DNA of 64,000 bases. Origin: Micromonospora parva. GTDB lineage: Bacteria > Actinomycetota > Actinomycetes > Mycobacteriales > Micromonosporaceae. Shown piece by piece: positions 1 to 9,182 of this stretch (within the stretch, counting starts at the first letter, position 1; the number at the start of each line of letters is the position of its first letter). The DNA lies in contig NZ_JNZS01000004.1 of the NCBI RefSeq assembly GCF_000718515.1, positions 372,001 to 436,000 on the forward strand, in the 5' to 3' direction. A model generated the notes under the pieces. The model saw only the letters and a program-made list of their open reading frames with translations. It had not been told where the DNA came from and did no database searches. Position numbers and translations under genes: made by a program.

Positions 1-822
1 AGCGGGGATCCCGGGTCGCACCTCGCGGTCCGCATCGCCCGGGCCTCGCTGCTGCTGGAGTTGGGCGACCCGGCGGCCTGGGCGATCATCACGGAGCTGC
101 GGGCGTCCGCGGAGTTGGCCGATCGGCCGCGCGAACACGCCCGCGCCTGCCTGAACTGGGCGCAGGGCGCGCTGCACGCCGGTCATCCCGAGCAGGCCGA
201 AGCGTTGCTGGCGGTCGGTCGGGCGCTGGTCGACGAGACCGGGTACGAGCGGCTGACGTCCCTGGTGGAGGCGACCCAGTTGTCACTGGACCGAGCCACC
301 GGCCGGCTGGACGGTCTCGTCGAGCGGCTCCGTCGGCTGGTCGCCAGCGCCGAGCGGATGCCGGTCACCCTGCTGGACGCGCGGGCCGAACTGGCCACCG
401 TGCTGGCGCTCACCGCCACCGCGAACGCCGGCAGCGCCGCCGGCCTGGGCGACAGGACCGGCGGGCTGGACGAGGTGGAGGTGGCCGAACGGGCGCTGCG
501 GGAGGTGGTGGTCGACGCCCGCCGAGTCGGTGCGATCTGGCCGCTGGTGCAGACGCTGTCGGCGCTGGCCCGACTGACAGTGACCAGGCAGCCGGACGAG
601 GCCGTCCGGCACGCGACGGAGGCGCTGTCGGTGGTACGCGGAAAGGGCATCCTGGCGTGGGCCGCCGACGCGGTGCTGGTGCTGGCCGAGGCCGCAGCGG
701 CGCAGGGTGAACCGGCGCGGGCCGCGGCGGCGGTCGCCGAACTGGAAGCCGGGATCGCCGGCCGTGACACGCCGCTGGCCCGGGCCGCTCTGCACCGCTG
801 CCGAGAACTCGTCCCGGCCTGA
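1..822 (+). CDS. C-terminal part of a TPR-like helical-repeat protein (5' truncated)
   Basis: The reading frame is open to the left edge, so only the last 273 residues are visible. They are rich in Ala, Leu, Arg and Glu and form successive amphipathic helix pairs of about 35-40 residues. This is typical of the TPR-like C-terminal half of large actinobacterial ATPase regulators (LuxR/AfsR/MalT-like). No HTH, kinase or enzyme motif is visible in this part. A LuxR-type HTH could only lie after the repeats, and the protein simply ends at about residue 273, so any DNA-binding domain must be upstream. It stops just before a strong hairpin shared with the convergent alpha-galactosidase gene. The family is an inference; that it is coding is well supported. 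Confidence 0.6.
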   Translation, partial: SGDPGSHLAVRIARASLLLELGDPAAWAIITELRASAELADRPREHARACLNWAQGALHAGHPEQAEALLAVGRALVDETGYERLTSLVEATQLSLDRATGRLDGLVERLRRLVASAERMPVTLLDARAELATVLALTATANAGSAAGLGDRTGGLDEVEVAERALREVVVDARRVGAIWPLVQTLSALARLTVTRQPDEAVRHATEALSVVRGKGILAWAADAVLVLAEAAAAQGEPARAAAAVAELEAGIAGRDTPLARAALHRCRELVPA

Positions 823-825
823 GCC

Positions 826-855
826 GGGGCGGGCCGTCGGTCGACGGCCCGCCCC
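826..855. terminator. Bidirectional hairpin terminator
   Basis: A perfect 13-bp stem (GGGGCGGGCCGTC, 826-838, against 843-855) with a 4-nt loop lies between two convergent stop codons. There is no T-tract, as is usual for actinobacterial terminators. Confidence 0.8.
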
Positions 856-860
856 GTGGA

Positions 861-3074
861 TCACAGGACGACCTGGTGCACCCGGTCGTCCACGCCGCGT
901 ACCGCCAGCCAGGCGCCGCCGTTGGCGCCGGCGGCGGCCCCGGGCGCACCCCGGAACGCGTCGGTGGCGAACTCACCACGTCGGAACCAGCCGCCCCAGG
1001 CACCGTCGGCCAGGTTGCGCTGCCAGAGCCGGTTGTCGGCGGCCAGCGCGAACAGGTAGACCCGGCCGGAGGTGGCGAGCAGGGTCGGGCTGCCGCTGGT
1101 GGTGCCGCCCAGGTTCGTCCAGGCCGACCACGTGGTGCCGGTCCGGCTGCTCCACCACACCTCGTCGGTGCGGCTGCGGACCGCCACGTGCAGCACGCCG
1201 GCGTCGTCGACGACCGCGCTCGGCCGACCGTAGAACGGCCGGTTCTCGGGAGCCCCCACACCGGTCCAGCCAGCGCTCGGCGTACGCGTCCAGAGCTTGC
1301 CGTCGGCACCACGGGCGACAAGCGTCCACTGCGTCGGGCTGGTCCACGCCACCGCCGGCGCGTCGGTCAGCGTGCCGCCGAGGTTGCGCCACGGCCCCCA
1401 CGTACCGGCGACGTAACTGCGCTGCCAGGCGGCGTTGTCGGTGCCCCGGACGAAGACGTCGATCCGCCCGTCGGCGGAGCCGTACGCCGCCGGCTGGCCG
1501 AGGATCCGGCCGCCGACCGGGCCGCCGAGGGAGGTCCACCGGCTTCCCCACGTCGTACCGGAACGGGTGTTGACCGCCAGGGCGCCCTGCGCGTCGCGGA
1601 CGAAGGCGGTGGCGTGCGTGTCGTCGACCCGGACCAGCGCGGGGCTGGCACTGGCGGTGCCGCCGAGGTCGGCGCCGGCGACCTGGTCGGTGCCGGTCAG
1701 GCCGAGCATTGCCACCCCGTGCGCCGGCACCTCGACGGTGTACGAGCCGGTGAACGGCTGCACGCCCGGGGTGCCCGGCTGGGCGTCCACCGTGGACCGG
1801 GACCACAGGTCACGGACCCGGACCGACCCGCCGAGGGCGACGTCGGCGAAGTTCACGGTGATCTGCTGGGCGGTGTCGTGCCGGTTGAGCAGCGCGACGG
1901 CCCGTCTGCCGGAGCCGGCGAGCACCTTGCTCCAGACCTGCGCGTCGGTGCCGGTGTCGGCGACCTTGACGCCCTGCCGTACCAGCGGGTCCTGGTCCAC
2001 GGCGATGATCTCGGGGTTGGTCAGCGCCGAGATCATCTCCTGCGGCAGGCCACGCGGGTCGGAGCCGATCACCAGCGGCGCGGCCATGATGGCCCACATG
2101 CCGAGCTGCGTCTTGGACTCCTCCAGGCTCAACTCGTACCCGCCGTCGGGCAGCGGACGCATCGGCAGCAGGTAGTCCGGGTCGTTGTAGTGCCCCGGCC
2201 CGGTGGCCGCCGGGTGGTACGCGTTGACGTCCATGTTGCGCAGCACCCACGGGAACGCCCACTGCGGCGTCGGGTCGGTGAGCCCCACGTCCGTGTACGT
2301 CCGCCAGGAGTCGGCGATCGTGGGCGCATACGTGTAGCTCCAGGTGGAGAGCTGCTCCGGGGTGTACGGGCCGCCACCCCAGTCCGAGCTGACCGGGTTG
2401 CAGATGTTGAGCAGCATCGGGCGCGGTGACTGGCGTACCGCCTCGGCCAGCTCGCGGAAGGTGGCCTCCGGGTCGAGGCCGGCGGCGCGGCCGCAGAGCC
2501 AGTCGGCCTTGAGCGCGTCGAAGCCCCAGCCGGCGAACTGGGCGATGTCCGCCTGGTAGTGGCCGTTGCTGCCGAGCCCGCACTGCCCCGGCAGGTACGG
2601 GCCGGCGTCGGTGTAGATGCCGGCCTTCATTCCCCTGCTGTGGATGTACGCGGCCAGCGCCGCCATTCCGCCGGGGAAGCGAGCGGGGTCGGCGACGAGC
2701 TGACCGGCCTCGTCACGCGGGGTGGGGGCGGCCCAGTTGCCGTCGATCCAGACGTAGGTGTAGCCGGCGTCGCGTAGGCCACTGTGGACCATGTAGTCGG
2801 TGACCGACCGTACTTCGGCCTCGGTGGGATCGCCACCGAGGCCGAAGTAGGTGTTCCAGCCCTGGTAGGGCGTGGGGGCGAGGCCACTGTTGAAGAAGGT
2901 CGGCGCGCCCTGGTCCTCCGCGCCGGTGGCCGCCGGGGCGTGACCGGGGCGGCCGGGCCCGTGGCCGGCCTTCGGGGGGTCGGCGTGGGGTGGGCCGGCC
3001 ATCGCCGGCACGGGGCTGGCCAGGCCCAGGCCGAGCACGGCCAGGGCAGCGGTCAGCTGTCGGTTCAGGCGCAT
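861..3074 (-). CDS. Secreted GH27 alpha-galactosidase with C-terminal lectin-like beta-propeller
   Basis: A 737-aa exported enzyme that should release terminal alpha-galactose from oligo- or polysaccharides outside the cell. A Sec signal peptide covers residues 1-26 (positive start, hydrophobic core, AMA cleavage region). The GH27 barrel runs from about 64 to 380 with PYQGWNTY near its start. The nucleophile is probably D191 (LKADWLCG) and the acid/base D255 (IADSW); HYNDPDYLL is also characteristic. A beta-sandwich follows to about 460. Residues 470-737 form five or so repeats of about 48 residues ending in patterns such as DNRLWQR and W..W..LGG, like PLL/fucose-lectin propellers, probably for carbohydrate binding. 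The ATG has a well-spaced AGGAG. It is the last gene of the leftward operon, 46 nt after the GH36 gene. Galactose specificity is inferred from family and context. Confidence 0.9.
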   Translation of the reverse strand: MRLNRQLTAALAVLGLGLASPVPAMAGPPHADPPKAGHGPGRPGHAPAATGAEDQGAPTFFNSGLAPTPYQGWNTYFGLGGDPTEAEVRSVTDYMVHSGLRDAGYTYVWIDGNWAAPTPRDEAGQLVADPARFPGGMAALAAYIHSRGMKAGIYTDAGPYLPGQCGLGSNGHYQADIAQFAGWGFDALKADWLCGRAAGLDPEATFRELAEAVRQSPRPMLLNICNPVSSDWGGGPYTPEQLSTWSYTYAPTIADSWRTYTDVGLTDPTPQWAFPWVLRNMDVNAYHPAATGPGHYNDPDYLLPMRPLPDGGYELSLEESKTQLGMWAIMAAPLVIGSDPRGLPQEMISALTNPEIIAVDQDPLVRQGVKVADTGTDAQVWSKVLAGSGRRAVALLNRHDTAQQITVNFADVALGGSVRVRDLWSRSTVDAQPGTPGVQPFTGSYTVEVPAHGVAMLGLTGTDQVAGADLGGTASASPALVRVDDTHATAFVRDAQGALAVNTRSGTTWGSRWTSLGGPVGGRILGQPAAYGSADGRIDVFVRGTDNAAWQRSYVAGTWGPWRNLGGTLTDAPAVAWTSPTQWTLVARGADGKLWTRTPSAGWTGVGAPENRPFYGRPSAVVDDAGVLHVAVRSRTDEVWWSSRTGTTWSAWTNLGGTTSGSPTLLATSGRVYLFALAADNRLWQRNLADGAWGGWFRRGEFATDAFRGAPGAAAGANGGAWLAVRGVDDRVHQVVL

Positions 3075-3120
3075 GGAGGTACTCCTGTCCCTCGGGGGTG
3101 GGGGTGGTGGTGCTCCGAGC

Positions 3121-5208
3121 TCAGTCGCGGGTCAGCACGATGAGGTCGGCGTCGTGGGTGGCGCTCCACCGCACGGGCAGGCCCGCCGCGGTGAGGTGGC
3201 TGCCGGAGTAGTGCCGGTCGCCGTGCGAGTAACGGGCCGCCGGGTCGAGGCCGCGCAGCGGCAACCGGACCGGGCGGGACGGGAGCAGCCCGGCGCCGTC
3301 GAGCCGGCCGGTGTGCCAGGCCAGGACGACCACCCGGCTCTCGTCCGGCGCGGTGTACTGCACCGCGCAGCGGGCCTGGTCGGGGCCGCCGATCAGGTGC
3401 ACCTCTCCGTGCGTGACGACGTCCCGGATCTCCTTGTAGCGGGCGATCCAGCCGGCCGCCTCGGCCCGCTCGGCGGGGGTCCACGCCCGGATGTCCGCGC
3501 CGATGCCGAGCACACCGGCCATCGCCAGGACGAACCGGAACGCCAGCGTCCGCGGGCGCGGGTCGAACAGGCCGGGCGCGTCGGTGACCCAGGAGCTGAG
3601 CAGGTGCGGGGCGTTGGCGTGCAGGAAGCCGTACTGGATGGCCAGCCGGTCGAGTGGACCGGTGTTGTCGCTGGGCCAGAACACGTCGGCGCGGGCGGCC
3701 ATCGCCAGGTCGGTACGCGCGCCGCCGCCGGCACACGCCTCGATCAGCACACCGGGATGGTCGCGGCGCAGCTGCTCGTAGATCCGGTGCAGGTTGGCGA
3801 CGTGCGCGCCGTCCAGGTCGAGTGGGCCCAGCCCACCGGACCGACCCGGTTCGGTACGCGGCCGGTTGAAGTCCCACTTCAGGTAGTCGATGTCGTACCG
3901 ACGCAACAGCCCGTCGACTGTGGAGTGGACGAACTCGGCGACCTCCGGCCGACCCAGGTCGAGCAGGTACTGGTTGCGGACCGGGGTGATCGGTCGGCCG
4001 TCGACGGAGTAGACCCACTCCGGGTGCTCGGCGTACAGGGACGACTTCGGGTTGACGCACTCCGGCTCGACCCAGAGGCCGAAGTTCAGCCCGAGGGCGC
4101 GGACATCGGCGATGAACGTGTCGAACCCGGCCGGGAACTTCGCCGGGTCGGGTGTCCAGTCGCCCAGCCCGGCGGTGTCGTCGTCGCGGCCCACGAACCA
4201 GCCGTCGTCCACGACGAAGGTCTCCACACCCAACTCGGCAGCGATCCGGGCGAGCGCGAGCTGGCTCTGCGCCTCGACGGCGAAGTAGGTCGCCTCCCAG
4301 GAGTTGTAGAGCACCGGACGCGGCCTGAGCCGTTCCCCGGCGAGCAGCCGCTGGTGGGTGTGCCAGACCCGGGCCAGCCCGTCCAGGCCGTCCGAGCTGT
4401 ACGCCCCGGTCGCCACCGGCAGGGTCAGTCGCTCGCCGGGGGCCAGCTCCAACGGGCCGTCGACCAGCTGACGGCCGACCCGGACCCGGGTCAGGCCGCC
4501 GGTGTCCCGCTCCGCGCTGATCTCCCACGAACCGGTCCAGGCCAGCGCCATCCCCCAGGCCGGGCCGGCCGGCTCGGCGGTGTCGCGCACCGCCAGCCAG
4601 GGCACGTGCAGATGCCCGGGTACGCCCTGGGAGCTGCCGATGCTGAAGGTGCCGTGGCCCAGCTCGACGTGGGAGAGCTGGAACTCCTGCGCCCACTGCC
4701 CCCACTGGTGGCTGAGCAGCGCGCCGTGCGGCGTGGGTACGCAGAACCCGCCCGAACCGGCCCGGATGACCCGCAGCGCGTCGCTGCCGTCGTTGGTCAG
4801 CTCGACCCACCGCTGCACCACGTCGGTGCCGACCGGCATCCGGTAGTGCACAGTGGCGCGCAGCCCGGTGACTGGGTCGGCGAACTCGACGGCCAGCTCC
4901 CGCTGGTCGGCGTCGATCCGCGCGTCGGTGTGCGCGAAACCCACCCGCCGCTGCCCGTTCGAGGTCTCGATCACCAGGTCGGGGCCGGTGAACGGGCGGT
5001 CGGCGTCGGTCGCGTACTCGATGGGGGCCGCGTCCCCGGCGGTGAGGAACGGGACCGGGCCGTCGTAGCCGACCGGCGAGGGCCCGTCGGAGACGCCGTG
5101 CGGCCCCCACGCGACAAGTTCCAGCCAGCGACCGTGCGCTGGCACCCGCACCGTGTACTCGGTGTGCGTGCCGCGCAGCGTCCAGCGCTGCCCGGCCTCG
5201 GCGGTCAC
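3121..5208 (-). CDS. Intracellular GH36 alpha-galactosidase
   Basis: A 695-aa cytosolic glycoside hydrolase that should cleave imported alpha-galactosides (melibiose/raffinose type) to galactose. The GTG start overlaps the permease stop (GTGA); longer in-frame extensions run antisense-free through the permease gene and are not credible. An N-terminal beta-sandwich domain (about 1-290) precedes the barrel. Barrel motifs are NSWEATYF (303-310), VVDDGWF (332-338), DYLKWDFN with nucleophile D446, and FWPSDNTG with acid/base D514. There is no signal peptide, which complements the exported GH27 enzyme next to it. Length fits GH36 (about 700 aa). The transporter genes immediately upstream provide the substrate. 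Confidence 0.93.
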   Translation of the reverse strand: MTAEAGQRWTLRGTHTEYTVRVPAHGRWLELVAWGPHGVSDGPSPVGYDGPVPFLTAGDAAPIEYATDADRPFTGPDLVIETSNGQRRVGFAHTDARIDADQRELAVEFADPVTGLRATVHYRMPVGTDVVQRWVELTNDGSDALRVIRAGSGGFCVPTPHGALLSHQWGQWAQEFQLSHVELGHGTFSIGSSQGVPGHLHVPWLAVRDTAEPAGPAWGMALAWTGSWEISAERDTGGLTRVRVGRQLVDGPLELAPGERLTLPVATGAYSSDGLDGLARVWHTHQRLLAGERLRPRPVLYNSWEATYFAVEAQSQLALARIAAELGVETFVVDDGWFVGRDDDTAGLGDWTPDPAKFPAGFDTFIADVRALGLNFGLWVEPECVNPKSSLYAEHPEWVYSVDGRPITPVRNQYLLDLGRPEVAEFVHSTVDGLLRRYDIDYLKWDFNRPRTEPGRSGGLGPLDLDGAHVANLHRIYEQLRRDHPGVLIEACAGGGARTDLAMAARADVFWPSDNTGPLDRLAIQYGFLHANAPHLLSSWVTDAPGLFDPRPRTLAFRFVLAMAGVLGIGADIRAWTPAERAEAAGWIARYKEIRDVVTHGEVHLIGGPDQARCAVQYTAPDESRVVVLAWHTGRLDGAGLLPSRPVRLPLRGLDPAARYSHGDRHYSGSHLTAAGLPVRWSATHDADLIVLTRD

Positions 5209-6026
5209 TTGACCGCTCCGATCGCCAGGCCGGAGACGAAGTGCCGCTGGAAGCGGAGGAACACCGCGACGGTGGGGACGGCAGCGATGACGGTACCGGC
5301 GGCGATGACGTTCCAGGACGACACGAACTGCCCCTGGAGCGCGAGCAGCGCCGGGGTGACCGGCATGTTGTCGTCGGTCCGCAGCACGGTGATCGCCCAG
5401 AGCAGGTCGTTGAAGATCCAGGTGAAGGAGAGCGCCCCGAGAGCCGCCAGCGCGGGGCGGGTCAGCGGCAGCATCACCCTGGTGAAGATCTGCGCGGTGC
5501 CGGCCCCGTCGATGGTGGCCGCCTCCTGGATCTCGCCCGGCAGGTCCCGCATGAAGCCGTGCAGGACGAACGTGTAGAAGCCGAGCCCGAAGCCGACCTG
5601 CACCGCGATCAACGCCCAGATCGTGTCGTACAGGCCGGTCAGTTCGCTGAACTTGGCCACCGGGATGAGCAGGATCTGCGGTGGCAGCAGGTTGCCGGCG
5701 AGCATCAGCAGCAGGATCGTCCGCCGGCCGGGGATCCGGAATCGGCTCAGCGCGAACGCGGCCATCGCGGCCAGCCCGAGGCTCAACGCCACCGACGGGA
5801 TGGTGACGATCATGCTGTTGATCAGGGCGCGCAGTTCGCCGCCGTCGGTCCACGCCTGCCGGTAGGTGTCCAGCGTGAACGAGCGGGGCAGGCTGCCCAC
5901 GCCGTGCGCGGCGATGTCGTCGAACGACCGGGTGGACATCACCACCACCCAGAGCACCGGACCCAGCCAGAGCAGCGAGAGCAGGATCATGCCGGTGTGG
6001 AAAGCCCCGGTACGGAGCTTGTTCAT
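5205..6026 (-). CDS. ABC sugar transporter permease, MalG type
   Basis: A 273-aa inner-membrane permease with six predicted helices (first at about 10-30). The cytoplasmic EAA loop reads EIQEAATIDGAG, the site that contacts the ATPase. The ATG shares its A with the upstream permease stop. A GTG one codon earlier is an alternative start. It pairs with the MalF-type gene upstream and the lipoprotein gene; together they form a CUT1-type oligosaccharide importer. No ATPase gene is present. In actinobacteria such systems usually borrow a shared MsiK-like ATPase, so this is expected rather than a defect. The likely substrate is an alpha-galactoside, judged only from the flanking galactosidases. Confidence 0.9.
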   Translation of the reverse strand: MNKLRTGAFHTGMILLSLLWLGPVLWVVVMSTRSFDDIAAHGVGSLPRSFTLDTYRQAWTDGGELRALINSMIVTIPSVALSLGLAAMAAFALSRFRIPGRRTILLLMLAGNLLPPQILLIPVAKFSELTGLYDTIWALIAVQVGFGLGFYTFVLHGFMRDLPGEIQEAATIDGAGTAQIFTRVMLPLTRPALAALGALSFTWIFNDLLWAITVLRTDDNMPVTPALLALQGQFVSSWNVIAAGTVIAAVPTVAVFLRFQRHFVSGLAIGAVK

Positions 6027-6943
6027 CACGCTTCCTCCCGGAACGCGCGGACCAGGTAGCCGAGGATGACGGCCAGCGCGAGCACGAAGATCACGACCGC
6101 GATCGCCGAGGCGTAGCCCAGCCGCAGGCTCTGGAACGCGGTCGAGTACATGTAGGTGCTGAGCAGCTCCGACGAGTGGTACGGCCCGCCCTTGGTCAGC
6201 GACCAGACGATGTCGAACGAGCGCAGCGAGTCGATCACGATGACCGACAGCACCACCGCGTTGACCCCCTTGAGCTGGGGAATGGTGACGTGCCGCAGCC
6301 GCTGCCAGGAGTTCGCGCCGTCCATCCGGGCCGCCTCGTGCAGCGCCGGGTCGATCGCCTTCAGCCCGGCGAGGAACAGCACCATCACGTACCCGATCTG
6401 GCGCCACAGCGCGGGCAGGATCACCGCGTACAGGGCGGTCTGCGGGTCGGCGAGCCAGGGCCTGATCAGGCTCTCCAGGCCGACCGCCCGCAGCAGCGTG
6501 TCGGCGATGCCGTCGGGCTGGTAGAAGACCCGCCAGACCAGCGCGGTCACCACCAGCGAGAACACCACAGGGGTGAACAGCGCGGCCCGGTAGAACCCGA
6601 CACCGCGCCGCTCCTTCTGCAAGACGAGCGCCATCCCGAAGCCACCCAGCACGGAGAGGCCGCCGAAGAGCACCAGCCAGATCACCGTGTTGACCAGCGC
6701 GCCCCGGAAGGTGGCGTCGCCGGCCAGCTCGACGTAGTTGTCGGTGCCGACGAAGGTCGGCGGTGTCATCCCGTCCCAGCGGGTCAGGGAGAACCAGAAA
6801 CCCTGGAGCGCCGGCCAGAACACCCAGATGCTCTCGACCGCGAACGGCACCAGGACGAACGCCACCAGCAGCGGCGACAGTCGGGCCGACCGTCGCCGCC
6901 GCCGGGTGGGGGTGACCGAAGTCGTGGAGATCGTTGCTGTCAC
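6026..6943 (-). CDS. ABC sugar transporter permease, MalF type
   Basis: A 305-aa membrane protein. A basic N-terminal tail (RRRRR at about 14-18) precedes the first helix (about 24-45), and six helices are predicted in all. The EAA loop is LHEAARMDGANSW at about residue 203. The GTG start lies 1 nt after the stop of the binding-protein gene. It forms the translocation pore with the MalG-type partner. CUT1 family assignment is firm; substrate is inferred from operon context (alpha-galactosides). Confidence 0.9.
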   Translation of the reverse strand: MTATISTTSVTPTRRRRRSARLSPLLVAFVLVPFAVESIWVFWPALQGFWFSLTRWDGMTPPTFVGTDNYVELAGDATFRGALVNTVIWLVLFGGLSVLGGFGMALVLQKERRGVGFYRAALFTPVVFSLVVTALVWRVFYQPDGIADTLLRAVGLESLIRPWLADPQTALYAVILPALWRQIGYVMVLFLAGLKAIDPALHEAARMDGANSWQRLRHVTIPQLKGVNAVVLSVIVIDSLRSFDIVWSLTKGGPYHSSELLSTYMYSTAFQSLRLGYASAIAVVIFVLALAVILGYLVRAFREEA

Positions 6944-6944
6944 G

Positions 6945-8240
6945 TCAGCCCTTGAAGACCTTCTCGGCGCCGGCCTGCCACTCCCGCAGGATCGCGTCGA
7001 TCTGGTCCGGCTTGTCGATGAACTTGGTCAGCGCGGTGTCGGCGGTCGGCTGGAGCGCGTCGCTGGAGTCGCGGTTGAAGAACTGGGTCAGCTCCTTGGC
7101 CTCGTCGAGCATCGCCTTGCCCTTGACCACCAGCGGGGAGTCCGACGCCTTGGCCTTCGGGTTGGCCGGCAGCACGATCCCGGAGCTGGCCTTGACGTAC
7201 GCCTCCTGGGCCTCGACCCCGGCCAGGTAGCTGAGCAGTGCCTTGGTGCCGGTCGGGTTGGCGGTCTTCGCGCTGGCGAAGAAGCCGTCGGTCGGTGCCT
7301 CCTCGGCCAGCGGCACCGCCGGGTCGATGATCGGGAACCGGAAGAAGTCCAGGTCACCGAGCGCGTCCTTCGGGGCGGCGTCGGCGAAGAACGTACCGAT
7401 CAGGAACATTCCGGTCTTGCCGGCCAGCAGCGCGGTGGTCGCCTCCTGGAACGGGTACGCCTTGCCCTTGGGGTCGAAGTAGGGCAGGGCCTCGCGCCAG
7501 CGGGTGAAGACCGCCTTGACCTTCGGGTCGTCGAAGCGCTGCTTGCCGGCGAGCAGCTCGCGGTGGAACGGCGCGCCGTTGATCCGGATGTTGAGGTAGT
7601 CGAACCAGGCCGAGGCCACCCACGGGGTGTCGCCGAGGCCGATGCCGATGGGCGGGATGCCCTTGCTCTTCAGCGTCTCGCAGAGGGCGAGGAACTCGGT
7701 CCAGTTCTTCGGCTCCTGCACGCCCCACTTGGCGAAGTTGGACTTGCGGTAGAAGAAGCCCCACCAGTAGTTGTTCATCGGCACGAAGATCTGCTTGCCG
7801 CTGGCGTCGGTGGAGAGCGTACGCAGCGACTGCGGGTAGTCGCCCAGTGACTTCCAGACATCGGAGACGTCCAGCAGCAGGTTCTTGCTGGCGTAGTCGT
7901 TGGCGACCGAGCCCGCGTACCAGGTGTAGAGGTCCGGCGGGTTGGCCGAGGTCAGGTAGGTCGGCAGCTGGGTCCGGAAGGTCTCCGAGGCGATCGTGTT
8001 GAGGCTCGCCGTGCCCTTGCCCTGCCCGTTGAAGGTCTCGATCAGCTTCTCCATCGCGGCCTTGGCCTGCGGCGAGGAGAGGTTCGACTGGATGGTGACC
8101 GCGCCCGAGCCGCTGCTCGTCGTCGGCCCGCTGGCGGAGCTGGCGCACGCGCTGAGGAACGAGCTGGCGCCGAGCGCGCCCAGGCCGGCGAGCCCGAGGT
8201 GGCCAAGGAATCGCCGGCGACCGGGGTCGAAGTCGCTCAC
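6945..8240 (-). CDS. ABC transporter sugar-binding lipoprotein (Tat-exported)
   Basis: A 431-aa family 1 extracellular solute-binding protein. I chose the GTG at 8240 because a GGAAGGG ribosome-binding site precedes it; upstream in-frame codons look non-coding. Its N-terminus reads GRRRFLGHL, a twin-arginine signal, then a hydrophobic stretch and the lipobox LSAC near residue 30, so it is probably a Tat-dependent lipoprotein on the outer face of the membrane. A Ser/Thr/Gly linker follows, then the binding fold with LYTWYAGS and PMNNYWWGFFYRK segments typical of CUT1 binders. First gene of the leftward operon. A TTGACA promoter-like box and a palindrome lie upstream. Confidence 0.92.
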   Translation of the reverse strand: MSDFDPGRRRFLGHLGLAGLGALGASSFLSACASSASGPTTSSGSGAVTIQSNLSSPQAKAAMEKLIETFNGQGKGTASLNTIASETFRTQLPTYLTSANPPDLYTWYAGSVANDYASKNLLLDVSDVWKSLGDYPQSLRTLSTDASGKQIFVPMNNYWWGFFYRKSNFAKWGVQEPKNWTEFLALCETLKSKGIPPIGIGLGDTPWVASAWFDYLNIRINGAPFHRELLAGKQRFDDPKVKAVFTRWREALPYFDPKGKAYPFQEATTALLAGKTGMFLIGTFFADAAPKDALGDLDFFRFPIIDPAVPLAEEAPTDGFFASAKTANPTGTKALLSYLAGVEAQEAYVKASSGIVLPANPKAKASDSPLVVKGKAMLDEAKELTQFFNRDSSDALQPTADTALTKFIDKPDQIDAILREWQAGAEKVFKG

Positions 8241-8305
8241 GGAGGTATCCCTTCCTTTACGACACGTAGCGTTACGGCGCGATGTGTCGTCCATGTGAAT
8301 GCTGT

Positions 8306-8370
8306 GACGAGAAGGTTGCATCGACCCTCGCCGGCTGTCAAGATATCTTCGTAATTAATGATTAGACGAG
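8306..8370. promoter_or_regulatory. Divergent promoter/operator region of the galactoside locus
   Basis: This short AT-rich patch sits between the two divergent operons. On the minus strand TTGACA (8341-8336) and CAACCT (8318-8313) are 17 nt apart, a plausible promoter for the binding-protein operon. Beside the -35 box lies a perfect palindrome AAGATATCTT (8340-8349). It is followed by TCGT (8349-8352) and ACGA (8366-8369) flanking a TAAT/ATTA core. The FadR-type regulator encoded in the rightward operon is the natural candidate ligand. Motifs are seen; function is inferred. Confidence 0.5.
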
Positions 8371-8388
8371 ACCAAGGTCAGGGGTCAG

Positions 8389-9147
8389 GTGGATCAGCCT
8401 ATGCGCCGGCTTGATGGCAAGAACGCGCTGGTCACCGGCGCTATGGGTGGGATCGGCGCGGCCATCGCCCGACGGCTCGCCGCCGAGGGTGCAGCGGTCG
8501 CCCTGCTCGACGTGGCAGACACCGGCCCGCTGGCCGAGGAATTGACGGCGCGAGGTGACCGAGCACTGTCCGTAGTGGGCGATGTCAGCGACGAGGCTGA
8601 CTGGACGGCCGCCGTGAACGCCGTACGGGACCAGCTCGGCCCGGTCGACATCCTGGTCAGCACCGCGTACGCCGTGCGGGTCGCCCCGGCCCACGAAACC
8701 AGCCGACAGTCCTGGGACCACCAGCTCGGCGTCAGCCTCACCGGCTCGTTCCTCGGCGTCCGCGCCTGCCTGGACGACCTGCGGGCCCGCTCCGGCGCGG
8801 TGGTGCTGATCTCCTCGGTGCACGCGCTGGTCGGGTTGCCCGGCCGGCCCGCGTACGCCGCCGCCAAGGGTGGCCTGGTCGCGCTCGGCCGCCAACTCGC
8901 CGTGGAGTACGGCCCGCAGGTCCGGGTCAACACCGTGCTGCCCGGGCCGATCCTCACCGCCGCCTGGGCCGACGTGTCCGAAGAGGACCGGCAGCGCAGC
9001 GTGGCGGAGACCGTCGCGAAGCGTTTCGGCACACCGGACGAGGTGGCCGCGACGGTCGCCTTCCTCGCCTCGCCGGACGCCGCCTACATCACCGGCGCGA
9101 GCCTCGTGGTGGACGGTGGCTGGACAGCGGTGAAAGCCTCGGCCTGA
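8389..9147 (+). CDS. SDR-family sugar dehydrogenase (probable D-galactose 1-dehydrogenase)
   Basis: A 252-aa classical short-chain dehydrogenase. It has the cofactor motif TGAMGGIG at 16-23, an acidic residue (D41) after the second strand suggesting NAD+ preference, catalytic S142/S143, Y156 and K160 (YAAAK), and the C-terminal G-A-S-L-V-V-D-G-G-W signature. It is the first gene of the rightward operon that encodes galactonate catabolism. The likely reaction is oxidation of D-galactose to galactonolactone. Another aldose or a keto-deoxy-sugar is possible, since SDR sequence alone does not set the substrate. The start is GTG at 8389; ATG at 8401 is an alternative that removes four residues. 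Confidence 0.8.
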   Translation: MDQPMRRLDGKNALVTGAMGGIGAAIARRLAAEGAAVALLDVADTGPLAEELTARGDRALSVVGDVSDEADWTAAVNAVRDQLGPVDILVSTAYAVRVAPAHETSRQSWDHQLGVSLTGSFLGVRACLDDLRARSGAVVLISSVHALVGLPGRPAYAAAKGGLVALGRQLAVEYGPQVRVNTVLPGPILTAAWADVSEEDRQRSVAETVAKRFGTPDEVAATVAFLASPDAAYITGASLVVDGGWTAVKASA

Positions 9148-9182
9148 GAGATCGATACCGACCAGCGAAAAGGCCAGGAGCA

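Noticed and set aside
5209..5853. N-terminal extension of the GH36 enzyme
   Set aside because: It lies over the permease gene in another frame; composition is arginine/proline rich and without homology pattern.
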